Assembly: GCA_002071085.1 (NCBI GenBank)
Contig: MWEM01000008.1
Coordinates: 1 to 64,000, forward strand
Direction of reading: 5' to 3'
Length of the DNA: 64,000 nucleotides
From: Thermotogota bacterium ADurb.Bin062
GTDB lineage: Bacteria > Thermotogota > Thermotogae > MWEM01
The notes beneath the pieces were generated by a model that was given only the letters and a program-made list of their open reading frames with translations, ran no database searches and was not told the DNA's origin. A program made the translations under genes and the position numbers. Shown here in pieces: positions 7,835-15,769 of this stretch (position 1 is its first letter; each line of letters starts with the position of its first letter).

Positions 7835-9916
7835 ATGGGTATAAGAAGCAGACGGTCACTGCAAGACGACCCTTTCCCGTTGAAAAACGTTGTATGGGCG
7901 GACTTACCCTTTAATGACAATGAACATAGCGCCATATTTAAATCAGTTTTCAGGGGGATAGTGGAAAAATCACATATTTCCTCAATAGATGCGCGTTACC
8001 TGTTGTTCTATCCCTGGTTCTTCACGACCTATAAGCATAAACGGTTCCTTCAAATGTTAGGCGAACGCTGGATACCGGAACTATTCCAACTAGATTTCGT
8101 TCAAACGGAGTTTTCGCCCAACGCCAGTTATGAAAGAATTATGAGGTATTTCGAACATTTTGATTGGCGATATGTCGATGGTGAACTGTTGCAAAATCCT
8201 ACTCAGGCAATAAAAACTAAAGAGGAGTTTGCGCCGGAAGAACTGGATGAAGCTCTCAAAACCTTCCTTTCCGGAGAAAAAAGAATGATCCGCGAACTCG
8301 TGTTCAAACCGAAAAAGGGGATTCAGTATTACCAGGCGCTTCAAAGCGCAAAGGACTGTTTTAAAGTTAGCCTCATCAATTCTTCAGATTCCAAGAGTAA
8401 GTATAATGAGGGACTTTCATCCTTTTTCGACGAATTATATATTTACGCCAAAAACGGGAAGCGTCTTTTCGAGGGTTTGATCCAAGAGTTAGAAGGTATT
8501 ACTTCCGGAGAAAACGGTGGATTGGCCGCGGATATGATTGACTTTGAAAACCATCATCAGTTCCTTAAAGTGGATTGGATCAGCTATTTTAGAGAAAGCT
8601 TGAGCAGCTTAGTCGCAGAAGCGCTAGAAAATCGGAAAGAAATGAATACCGGCATTTTACGGAAAGCAAACGATTTAGCCATATCGAATTGTTTGCTGAA
8701 TGATACAGTTTCTTCCAAATACCTTTGCTCACTCTTTGACCCGGAAAAAGATATAATAAAAGCGCTCGGATTGGAAGATAGAGCCGTTCATTCTGTGGTC
8801 GTGTCTTCTGAGCTGCTAAAAGAGAAGGTTAGCGCGCTGCTCCCTGGAATTCCGGTTAACGTGTCGCTTTCCAGAGCCGCAGCTTTTATCGTTTTTCTCG
8901 TGACTGAAAACCCAGCGCTTGCATTTCAGGTTAGACCAGCAGAGTTATGGGATCGCGTAAGCAATATGGATCCGAGAATCGTGAATTTGCAGGATGCCCC
9001 TCCTGTTGGAGGAAACTTGTTCGAAACGATGTGCAACCGAATAAAGGGACAAAAACCATTCGAAGAGAGAAAGATGGAGCCAGAGAAAGCCTATTTTGCC
9101 ATCGGCGATATTCACGGCGACAAGACAACGCTATTGAAAATACTATTTTCGATTTATATGGGACGGAATCCCGAGCAGGTGGTTATATTCTTCCTTGGGG
9201 ATTACGTTGATCGGGGCGCGAAGGATACTTATGTGTTGAGCATTGTTTTTTCCTTGTACCTGACTTTTCCAGACAACATCGTTCTTCTGAAAGGGAACCA
9301 CGAACATTATCTTGTTGACCAAGGAAGGATTCGACCAACGTTTCAGCCCTCTCATTTTTATAACGACTACTACGATGTATTGGAAGAGCACGGGATGGCC
9401 CGACTCGTATTTATCGATCTCTTTGGGTCTTTAAAAACCTATGCGATTCTCGAAAATCCCCTCCGCAAAGAAAAAATCCTGTTAGCGCACGCGGGGATTC
9501 CGGATTCAGTCTACGTTCGAAACGTACAAAGGTTTGAGGAAACGCTCAGTCTAAGTTCCCAGCTCCAGCAACAATTTTCTTTGGCCTATTCGGCCGAAAG
9601 CAATTTTCTATGGCGTGACCCTTCAGATGTTTCTTTTAACGATGGAACCCCGAGGTACGTTTTTACTTACGAAGAGTTTTATTTCCTGATGAAACGATTC
9701 GGGATAAACAGAATGATTCGCTCTCACGAATACGATTCTGAAACGCGAGAAGGGGGAAATCGAGGATATCGTATACACTTCGAAAAGTATCCGGGAAGCG
9801 TTATAACCATTTTCTCGACCGGCGGCGATAGTGAAGACACACATTATACTGAAGTATCCAAACCAAGTTTTGCTCAGATATTGAACGACGGTACTATAAA
9901 AGTACTTACCTTATAA
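7835..9916 (+). CDS. PPP-family serine/threonine phosphatase with large N-terminal extension
   Basis: A 693-residue protein. Residues 414 to about 690 are a PPP (PP1/PP2A-like) metallophosphatase with all signature motifs: GDIHGD (424-429), GDYVDRG (455-461), GNHE (487-490), then LAHAGIP and RSHE. These ligate two metals, so the enzyme should be active. Residues 1-413 match nothing I recognise. ATG 7835 has the ribosome site TTAGGAGG; the frame is open back to 7688 but that part overlaps the preceding gene. It lies 14 bases after the pseudokinase and presumably reverses the action of the downstream kinase. Related triads usually carry a PP2C phosphatase, so the PPP enzyme is unusual. Confidence 0.85.
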   Translation: MGIRSRRSLQDDPFPLKNVVWADLPFNDNEHSAIFKSVFRGIVEKSHISSIDARYLLFYPWFFTTYKHKRFLQMLGERWIPELFQLDFVQTEFSPNASYERIMRYFEHFDWRYVDGELLQNPTQAIKTKEEFAPEELDEALKTFLSGEKRMIRELVFKPKKGIQYYQALQSAKDCFKVSLINSSDSKSKYNEGLSSFFDELYIYAKNGKRLFEGLIQELEGITSGENGGLAADMIDFENHHQFLKVDWISYFRESLSSLVAEALENRKEMNTGILRKANDLAISNCLLNDTVSSKYLCSLFDPEKDIIKALGLEDRAVHSVVVSSELLKEKVSALLPGIPVNVSLSRAAAFIVFLVTENPALAFQVRPAELWDRVSNMDPRIVNLQDAPPVGGNLFETMCNRIKGQKPFEERKMEPEKAYFAIGDIHGDKTTLLKILFSIYMGRNPEQVVIFFLGDYVDRGAKDTYVLSIVFSLYLTFPDNIVLLKGNHEHYLVDQGRIRPTFQPSHFYNDYYDVLEEHGMARLVFIDLFGSLKTYAILENPLRKEKILLAHAGIPDSVYVRNVQRFEETLSLSSQLQQQFSLAYSAESNFLWRDPSDVSFNDGTPRYVFTYEEFYFLMKRFGINRMIRSHEYDSETREGGNRGYRIHFEKYPGSVITIFSTGGDSEDTHYTEVSKPSFAQILNDGTIKVLTL

Positions 9917-9936
9917 GCTGAAAAGGAGGAAAAACG

Positions 9937-10629
9937 ATGTCAAGCGATTTTTCATTGCAACCGAAAGCACGAGTGAAAGTCCAGGGAAAAGCCGATATTG
10001 TCATCCTGTGTGATAGTACGGGATCGATGTCGCCAACCCGCGATGGGCTTTTGCGGAACCTGAATACATTTCTGGAATCATTGGGAAAAACTCAAACCAA
10101 ATCGCAAGCCCCTCTGGATTGGAGGATTCGGTTTAACATTTTTCGCGATATCGATGTGGACGCTGAAGCAATGGACTTCTCGGGGAATTGGATGACTAAA
10201 GAAGAAGAGATAAAAAACGTTATTCAATCCAAGTTTATTCCCGATGGAGGAGGCGACGAACCTGAATCGACTCTGGACGCTATATTAAAAGCTGTCATAG
10301 AAACGGATTGGGGGGAATCGAGAACCCGCGTTTTAATCGTTTTTACGGATGCGACGACGAAACCTCTATCTTCGGATCCAGCCAGAGGAGTACATCGAAT
10401 CGCTCAGGAAATACTTTCGAAACGAGTCTATACTTTCCTTTTTGCGCCAAAAGACCCTCAATATGAAGAGTTAGCCAAAATAGCCACACGAGCAGGCAAA
10501 GCGAGGATGGATTACGATAGTTCCATTTCGTTTGGCGCGGGCTTGGCTGATATCGATTGGAAAGGTATCCTTACAAAAGTTGGCAAAACCGTTTCTATGG
10601 ATTCTATCAGCGGCCCGGAAAAATCTTAG
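9937..10629 (+). CDS. vWA domain protein (TerY-like), first copy
   Basis: A 230-residue protein that is almost only a von Willebrand A domain. The metal-ion site DSTGS lies near residue 26 (VILCDSTGSM), followed by DGGGDEPES and FTDATT, so the MIDAS is intact. It has no signal peptide and is cytoplasmic. The start has a strong AAGGAGG site and lies 20 bases after the phosphatase gene. In TerY-P-type triads such stand-alone vWA proteins accompany a kinase and a phosphatase and are thought to be scaffolds or substrates; that role is inferred. Confidence 0.85.
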   Translation: MSSDFSLQPKARVKVQGKADIVILCDSTGSMSPTRDGLLRNLNTFLESLGKTQTKSQAPLDWRIRFNIFRDIDVDAEAMDFSGNWMTKEEEIKNVIQSKFIPDGGGDEPESTLDAILKAVIETDWGESRTRVLIVFTDATTKPLSSDPARGVHRIAQEILSKRVYTFLFAPKDPQYEELAKIATRAGKARMDYDSSISFGAGLADIDWKGILTKVGKTVSMDSISGPEKS

Positions 10630-10646
10630 AGGAAACGCTCGTCATT

Positions 10647-11816
10647 ATGTCTCCAGGCGAAAGCATTCTTGGGTACACAATCGTCGAGTGTTTAAGCGAA
10701 GGCGCCTTTTGCAAGTCATATAGAGCGGATAGAGGCGGGAGCGTTTTTTTTCTTAAAGTATACTTCCCTTTCGAAAACGCCCGAGAAACGACGCAGTTCA
10801 AAAACAACCAGGACCAGCTCGCCAAGCTTCTTAAAGACTATCCATATTGTGAGAAAGTCGTAGAAACTACCAAGCTTCCTAACGGTCAGATCGTTCAGGC
10901 TAAAGAGTTTATTAATGGGAAAGACCTCTCTGTCGTGCTTGAAGGGGTTTCATCCGCAAAAGCTTTGCTTGAATACGCGATTCAAATGTCCAGGAACGTT
11001 TTAGAACTTCATAATCGGAGAATCGTCCATTCCGACCTGAAACCTCAACAATTTATGGTCAACAGTGTCGATAACTGCGTCTATGTTATCGATTTGGACT
11101 GGTCTTTCCCCGAAGGTAAAAGGCTGAAAACTGTTGGGACGGTTCTATACAAATCTCCTGAGCATTATGAAAAGAAAGAAATTACTCTCAAGTCAGATGT
11201 TTTTACTACCGGGATTATTCTTTACGAAATGTTGACTCGCGGCGGCCATCCTTTCCTTGAAGAAGGCGTCATATGCGATGACGACGTCATATGGAGAGCT
11301 ATGAGATCTCGGAAACCCGTTCGCCCTCTTCACGAGGCCGTATCCTTTTGGACAAAAGAGCTGTCGAGCGTTTTGAATCGTATGCTCGCGATAGAACCCA
11401 ATCTTAGGCCGGATATGAAAGAGGTCGTCAAGGCCTTGGAAGAAGAAAAAGAGAGACTTTTCACTGAGGTCCCCGTGTCAGTGGTCCTACAAGTGGAGGG
11501 TACTCACGCTTATTGCTATATAGATCAAGATATCGATTTTGACAGAGGGAAGGCGAGGGAATACTTCGAAGGGTTGAGAGACGCAGAAGGCGACCCCCTT
11601 TATTATTACTGGAACAAGGATGGAACGCCGTTGTTTCGTATCACGAAAGAGCGAGGAAAAGGGTGGTTTATCGAAGATGGGCTGGGGAGTCATAATTGGA
11701 TCGAAATTAACGGGACCAAGCTTTGCGGGAAAACCCGAATAAAAAATGAGGACAAGCTCACTCTTATCTATCGGAAAACTGGAAAAGGAGTAGCAAACTT
11801 CTTAGTCAATCTTTAA
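10647..11816 (+). CDS. Hanks-type Ser/Thr protein kinase with C-terminal FHA-like domain
   Basis: A 389-residue protein. The kinase domain spans about residues 8-280: loop EGAFCKSY (18-25), lysine K37, catalytic loop HSDLKPQQF with D130 and K132, metal-binding D149 in IDLDW in place of DFG, and SPEHY in place of APE. HSD and DLD are variants, but the catalytic residues remain, so activity is likely. Residues about 300-389 look like an FHA phosphothreonine-binding domain (GSHNWIEINGTKL). ATG 10647 is 13 bases from a GAGGA site, a loose spacing; the frame extends into the preceding gene but offers no better start. It sits between the two vWA genes. Confidence 0.82.
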   Translation: MSPGESILGYTIVECLSEGAFCKSYRADRGGSVFFLKVYFPFENARETTQFKNNQDQLAKLLKDYPYCEKVVETTKLPNGQIVQAKEFINGKDLSVVLEGVSSAKALLEYAIQMSRNVLELHNRRIVHSDLKPQQFMVNSVDNCVYVIDLDWSFPEGKRLKTVGTVLYKSPEHYEKKEITLKSDVFTTGIILYEMLTRGGHPFLEEGVICDDDVIWRAMRSRKPVRPLHEAVSFWTKELSSVLNRMLAIEPNLRPDMKEVVKALEEEKERLFTEVPVSVVLQVEGTHAYCYIDQDIDFDRGKAREYFEGLRDAEGDPLYYYWNKDGTPLFRITKERGKGWFIEDGLGSHNWIEINGTKLCGKTRIKNEDKLTLIYRKTGKGVANFLVNL

Positions 11817-11827
11817 AGGAGGTAAAA

Positions 11828-12508
11828 ATGGCTGATTTCCAGTTACAGGAAAAGAAAAGGCCCATCGGAAAAGGTCGAGCCGACGTCATGTTCGTGATTG
11901 ATCGTTCACGTTCGATGACGCCGGTTCTTGAAGGATTAATCGAGCATTTGGCTAGCTTCGTCCAAGCAATCGAATCGAACCCGAACCAACAATTAGATTG
12001 GAGAATCGGATTTGTGGCGCAAGACAACCGCGAATTCGTTTGCAAAGAGTTTTCGAACAGCGTTCGGGATTTGGTTTCCGCGCTGAAAACCGTCCGGTTA
12101 GGCGGCAATGAGGCCACAATGCTCGCCATCGATTACGCCTCTTCTGTCGAATGGCGAGAGGACGCTACGAGAATCGTTTCTATCTTTACGGACGAGCCGT
12201 TAAGAGGCGGTAACTATTATCGAGAATCTCGAGCGGCGATAGATGCTATGGCGGAAAAACTGAACCAAATCAAAGCCTATGTGTTTTTGTTTTCACCCGA
12301 AGATACGGATTACAAACGATTCTCTCAATTACTCCATCGTTCACAGGTCGACTTTAAGCAAGATTTTAGCGTAATTTCATTTGAACAATTACTTAAGAAT
12401 ATGGGCAAGACAGTTTCTCAAATGGCCTCGCAGCAAACTAAGAAAGCCGCCCCTCCATTAGTTTTTGCTAAACTTATCCGTGATTCGATAACAATAACCC
12501 ATATTTGA
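11828..12508 (+). CDS. vWA domain protein (TerY-like), second copy
   Basis: A 226-residue vWA protein, last gene of the operon. Its MIDAS reads DRSRS (in MFVIDRSRSM) with a later FTDEP, a variant of the DSTGS version in the first copy but still with D-x-S-x-S. The strong site AAAGGAGG precedes the start, 11 bases after the kinase stop. The two vWA proteins share a layout and similar openings (SDFSLQ against ADFQLQ), which supports an old duplication. Both may be phosphorylated and read by the kinase's FHA domain (inference). The C-terminal tail (QQTKKAAPPL onward) is short and unlike the first copy. Confidence 0.82.
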   Translation: MADFQLQEKKRPIGKGRADVMFVIDRSRSMTPVLEGLIEHLASFVQAIESNPNQQLDWRIGFVAQDNREFVCKEFSNSVRDLVSALKTVRLGGNEATMLAIDYASSVEWREDATRIVSIFTDEPLRGGNYYRESRAAIDAMAEKLNQIKAYVFLFSPEDTDYKRFSQLLHRSQVDFKQDFSVISFEQLLKNMGKTVSQMASQQTKKAAPPLVFAKLIRDSITITHI

Positions 12509-12750
12509 GATCAGACAACGCTAACGTATGAATCGTATACGCGGTTCTGGAGCGTTGAATTATTGCTCGTTATATTTTTCAGTCGCAGCTCGTATTCCCT
12601 GGAATGATTAACGGGCCGGTTATTGATGGTTCGCTAAACCAGTGGCGATGCTCGACTTTTTTCTTTAAGGGTAAATACGCCGTCGTAGGAACCCTCGCGG
12701 AGCAGGCGAATCTGATGTGTACGATTGATAATCACGAGGTAGTCGCCATA

Positions 12751-12825
12751 GAACCTACCGAATAATGAAAGGGACATTTTTCTCACTCGGTAGGTGGATC
12801 CCTCATTATTCGCAAGTATAGGTTC
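12751..12825. repeat. imperfect inverted repeat between convergent genes
   Basis: The sequence from 12751 (GAACCTACCGAATAATGA) returns inverted at 12799-12825, ending TATAGGTTC, with a loop of about 24 bases. A second shorter pairing, ACCTACCGA (12753-12761) with TCGGTAGGT (12787-12795), would exclude the first. It lies between the ends of the vWA operon and metK, where a bidirectional terminator would fit, although no strong T-run follows. The rest of 12509-12853 holds only a doubtful small frame. Confidence 0.5.
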
Positions 12826-12853
12826 TACCTCTATGTCGACGGGCGCAATGCAT

Positions 12854-14035
12854 TTAATCAAGCCATTTTCGCAAAGCCTCGACGCGATCGAGCCGTTCCC
12901 AAGGGAAATCCTTATCGTCGCGTCCGAAGTGACCGTAAGTGGCCGTTTGCTTATAGATCGGCCTTCGAAGTTGCAGGTGCCGGATGATCGCGCCCGGGCG
13001 AAAATCGAAAGTCGCGCTGATCGCCTCGTGAAGCCGTTCATTCGTGATCCGTCCCGTTCCCATCGTGTCGAAATCGAAGGAAACGGGTTCTGCTCGCCCG
13101 ATCGCGTAGGCGACTTGTATTAACAACTGGTCGGCTAACCCGGCGGCAACGACGTTTTTCGCGACGTATCGGGCCATGTAGTGCCCGGAACGGTCTACTT
13201 TGGTGGGGTCTTTCCCGCTGAATGCCCCTCCGCCGTGAGGTACCCAGCCCCCATATGTATCGGCAATGATCTTCCTTCCGGTCAATCCCGTGTCAGCCAG
13301 TGGCCCTCCCAAGGTGAATAAACCTGCCCATGTCGGGTTTATCAATACGTCCTCGTCCTTTAAGGGCTGCTCGATCACCGCTTCGACCACTTCTTTACGG
13401 ACCAGGTGGCGCAGCGCTGGTATCGTGATTTTGGGAGAGTGCTGTGTGGAAACGACGACTTTGGATATTTCAGGAGAGTCTCCATAGTCCCCGAATCGAA
13501 CGGTGACCTGCGCTTTTCCGTCGGGAAGGAAAAAATCGCATCCGTCCTCTTTCCGGAGCCAAGCCAATCGGCGGGTCAATCGATGCGCCAGGACTATCGG
13601 AAGCGGCATTAGCGAGGTATGGAATGAGTCCCGGATCGCAAAGCCGAACATCATCCCCTGATCCCCAGCGCCCTCGAGGTTTTGGCCCTGCGCGTTCACA
13701 CCTATGGCGATTTCCGGAGACTGCCCGACAATGTGCGCGATAATGCCGCACCGCTCATTATAATCGTTGAATGCATCGCCCACATAACCGATCTCCGTCA
13801 AGGTGGCTCTAACGATCTTTTCATAGTCCACTTCCGCGGTTGAGCTGATCTCTCCTGACAAAACTACGGCTTTAGACGTTAGCATCGTCTCGATCGCCAC
13901 TCTTGCGTTTGGATCGGAGGCTAAATGCGCGTCGAGTATCGCATCTGAAATCAAGTCCGCCGCTTTGTCCGGATGTCCTTCCGTGACGCTTTCGCTCGTG
14001 AAATATCGATAGTTAGCGCTATGTGTGTTTTTCAT
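12854..14035 (-). CDS. metK: S-adenosylmethionine synthetase
   Basis: A 393-residue protein of normal family length that makes S-adenosylmethionine from methionine and ATP in the cytoplasm. Visible motifs are GHPDK (20-24), GAGDQGMMFG near residue 120, and the phosphate-binding GGGAFSGKDPTKVDRS near residue 265. All three MetK repeats look complete. The ATG at 14035 has an AAAGGAGG ribosome site placed in the loop of a small hairpin. The gene is transcribed alone, against the vWA operon, with a strong promoter about 470 bases upstream and a repeat element in between. It feeds methyl transfer generally. Confidence 0.97.
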   Translation of the reverse strand: MKNTHSANYRYFTSESVTEGHPDKAADLISDAILDAHLASDPNARVAIETMLTSKAVVLSGEISSTAEVDYEKIVRATLTEIGYVGDAFNDYNERCGIIAHIVGQSPEIAIGVNAQGQNLEGAGDQGMMFGFAIRDSFHTSLMPLPIVLAHRLTRRLAWLRKEDGCDFFLPDGKAQVTVRFGDYGDSPEISKVVVSTQHSPKITIPALRHLVRKEVVEAVIEQPLKDEDVLINPTWAGLFTLGGPLADTGLTGRKIIADTYGGWVPHGGGAFSGKDPTKVDRSGHYMARYVAKNVVAAGLADQLLIQVAYAIGRAEPVSFDFDTMGTGRITNERLHEAISATFDFRPGAIIRHLQLRRPIYKQTATYGHFGRDDKDFPWERLDRVEALRKWLD

Positions 14036-14036
14036 A

Positions 14037-14052
14037 CCAAAGCCTCCTTTGG
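14037..14052 (-). promoter_or_regulatory. hairpin presenting the metK ribosome site
   Basis: On the mRNA, CCAAAG and CTTTGG pair around a GAGG loop, so the core of the Shine-Dalgarno sequence lies in a four-base loop directly before the metK start. This could tune translation; a regulatory role is only inferred. Confidence 0.4.
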
Positions 14053-14106
14053 CTTATCAGATGTTAATCTTTTTATATTACTCTTAACTATGACGCCGTT
14101 CGCTAG

Positions 14107-14320
14107 GTGTGACCGGCAACTATCACGTTATCGCGGCCTAAGTGGTTTTTTCGCCCCCGCGATCCGCCCTTTGTCCCTTTTACGCCGCGATGGGCTCGTA
14201 CAAATGCGTATCGCGCCGCCGCTCGAAGATGGAACGCTTACGCCCCGATGATTATTTGGCTTAAAAATCGCGCGAGCGATTCTGCCTTGATTTCACGGAT
14301 ACACCTCACTGGACACACAC
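14107..14320. repeat. mosaic MITE-like element, copy 2 (in the metK leader)
   Basis: A short copy running from GTGTGACCGGC to CACTGGACACACAC. It contains one TATCGCGCCGCC...CGATG module and the AAAATCGCGCGAGCGATTCTG tail shared with other copies. It lies between the metK promoter and the metK start, so it should be transcribed as part of the leader. Confidence 0.6.
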
Positions 14321-14454
14321 GTTTTTTTCCTTCTTGTTTAAAAATTTCTCGGAACAACTTCATAAAGGCGCGGATTTAATGCCCACTGAAACGAGAAAAC
14401 GAACTAATCGGGTTAGAATTTTCTTTTTTTGTGGTAAACGGCTTTTTCTTTAAT

Positions 14455-14505
14455 GAGAGCCACCCTCGAACAGGTTTCCCGGCGTGGCTTTTCGCTCACG
14501 GGAAG
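14455..14505 (-). promoter_or_regulatory. structured 5' end of the metK transcript
   Basis: Directly after the predicted transcription start, the minus-strand RNA has CCCG and CGGG pairing around a small inner stem. A later GTGGC can pair with GCCAC of the first hairpin, which would form a pseudoknot. It does not match the SAM-I consensus I know. Its position ahead of metK makes a SAM-sensing or attenuation role possible, but this is speculation. Confidence 0.35.
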
Positions 14506-14534
14506 AGTATACCATAAAAAACAGGAGAAGTCAA
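14506..14534 (-). promoter_or_regulatory. metK promoter
   Basis: TTGACT (14529-14534) and TATACT (14506-14511) on the minus strand are spaced by exactly 17 bases, a near-consensus sigma-70 promoter. Nothing as good lies closer to metK. It predicts a leader of about 465 bases. Confidence 0.7.
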
Positions 14535-14711
14535 TATTCAATTACCTAATTTCGTTTCGAAATTATGTGTTTCCTCAATAATCGCGCTCCTAACCTTAGA
14601 AAACTCGGTACAGCTTACTTGGAGCTGCCTTTCGGAAGGAGTGAAGCGATGTCGCACTCTTTTCCTGATACGATTGATTGAGTTTTTTGAAGGGCACGGC
14701 CGCCGGCTATT

Positions 14712-15496
14712 GTGTGGGTATCGCATCGAAGCGCAAGAAAAAAGAGGAAAGAGGGGGATGTGAAAATTGGCCCTCGAAGGAGCTAGTATTAGAGCTGATT
14801 TGCCCCTTCAAGAGGGATAATGAAATGTATTTTCCGTTCCTGTGAAAAACCTGCCAGTATAAAAGTTGGCGTTTCTAGAAGACGTGCCAAACTGAAGTTT
14901 GGCGTTCCAAGTCCAAAAGTACCGCGCCGTCGCGAAAAGAAGGGGCGCTTACGCCACGATGCTGCACCAGCGAACTCTCCCAGTGAAATGATAAAACCAT
15001 CCCCAAAAAAAGTTTGGCGTTCCCAGGTTTTCCCAGAGAAACAAGCCGTTTGGAAGTCGGCGCCCACGAAATATCTTCAATCTTTTCTCTGTGTTCTCTG
15101 TGCCCTCTGTGCGAACCCTGTTTCCTTTCCAAAGCACGCCAACTTGAAATTTGGCGTTCCCAAGGCGCTCCCGGACGTTCACAAGTGCATCGCGCCGTCG
15201 CAAAAAGAAGGGGCGCTTACGCCACGATGCCTGTATGGGATTATCGCGGGGTAACCAACGGGACCCCGCGATACTGATGTAACCCCGCGATCAGCCCGTA
15301 CAAAAGCGTATCGCGCCGTCGCGAAAAGAAGGGGCGCTTAGCCGCGATGCTTGTCCTCTCTGTGTTCTTCGCGCTCTCCGTGTGAACCCTCTTTTCTAAA
15401 GAAGAAAAGCTTACGCCTCGATGACTTCATAGATTAAAAAGTGCGCGATCGATTTTGGCCTTGTTTCTTGATTACACCTCATAGCTTGACACACAC
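14712..15496. repeat. mosaic MITE-like element, copy 3
   Basis: A 785-bp unit from GTGTGGGTATCGCATCG to CATAGCTTGACACACAC. It contains several modules: the palindromes CCAAACTGAAGTTTGG and CCAACTTGAAATTTGG, repeats of TATCGCGCCGTCGCGAAAAG ending CGCGATG, one ATCGCGGGGT...ACCCCGCGAT hairpin at about 15242, and two CTCTGTGTTCTCTGTGCC modules. It explains most of the gene-free stretch 14036-15769; 14535-14711 shows nothing recognisable. Confidence 0.72.
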
Positions 15497-15503
15497 CCGG
15501 TCA

Positions 15504-15531
15504 TTGGAATCGCGACGAATAGTCGTATAAT
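15504..15531 (+). promoter_or_regulatory. promoter of the structured RNA / methyltransferase transcript
   Basis: TTGGAA (15504-15509) and a perfect TATAAT (15526-15531) are 16 bases apart. The predicted start near 15538 lies just before a palindrome, and the first gene begins about 230 bases later. The promoter starts eight bases after the end of repeat copy 3. Confidence 0.6.
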
Positions 15532-15540
15532 ATGGATATC

Positions 15541-15554
15541 GGTAATAAATTACC
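15541..15554. promoter_or_regulatory. palindromic operator candidate GGTA-N6-TACC
   Basis: GGTAATAAATTACC is a palindrome centred about ten bases after the predicted transcription start, a good place for a repressor site. The same GGTA-N6-TACC pattern with an AT-rich centre occurs at 18451-18464, ahead of the MoxR promoter, suggesting a shared regulator. Confidence 0.4.
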
Positions 15555-15596
15555 GCCTTTGCGAAGGACAGTCGCAACTGAATAAAAATGGCAAAC

Positions 15597-15734
15597 GAAT
15601 CGACGGGGTGAGAGAAGCAAGGTCCTCACGGCTGTAGAGGGGAAATAGGACGCTTTCAGAGAAACATCCGCGTTTCGCTGCTTTCCCGAATAGGGGCAAA
15701 AGAACGGACGATCACCCCGGTAGACGGTCGATTC
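15597..15734 (+). ncRNA. structured RNA ahead of the methyltransferase-like gene
   Basis: GAATCGAC (15597-15604) pairs perfectly with GTCGATTC (15727-15734), and the adjacent GGGGTGA (15605-15611) pairs with TCACCCC (15712-15718), leaving an eight-base bulge on one side. Inside are further stems: GTCCT with AGGAC, GAAAC with GTTTC, and CCC with GGG. This is a closed multi-branched fold of about 138 bases, lying between a promoter and a start codon 36 bases downstream. It does not resemble RNase P, SRP RNA or a riboswitch I know. It may be a leader element or a separate small RNA. Confidence 0.5.
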
Positions 15735-15769
15735 TTAATCGTACTTCACGAGAAAGGGGAGAACCGAAT

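Noticed and set aside
12634-12853. Small minus-strand frame after metK (ends FTLKEKSRASPLV)
   Set aside because: Protein-like over about 70 residues, but no start codon with a ribosome site was found and the upstream part is an antisense reading of metK; kept only as a possibility.
14036-14534. SAM-I (S-box) riboswitch ahead of metK
   Set aside because: The conserved GGTGGAGGGA/ATGAAACCCGGCAACC pattern is not present on the metK strand, so no known riboswitch class is called.
14789-15277. Overlapping open frames in repeat copy 3 on both strands
   Set aside because: Their proteins are translations of the shared modules (phrases such as SHRGHREHRE or HRGVSAPSFRDGA), recur in every copy, and lack ribosome sites.
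15595-15612. tmRNA-like opening (GAATCGACGGGG resembles GATTCGACGGG)
   Set aside because: The matching tRNA-like 3' half and CCA end are absent, and the sequence pairs with 15712-15734 in a different fold.
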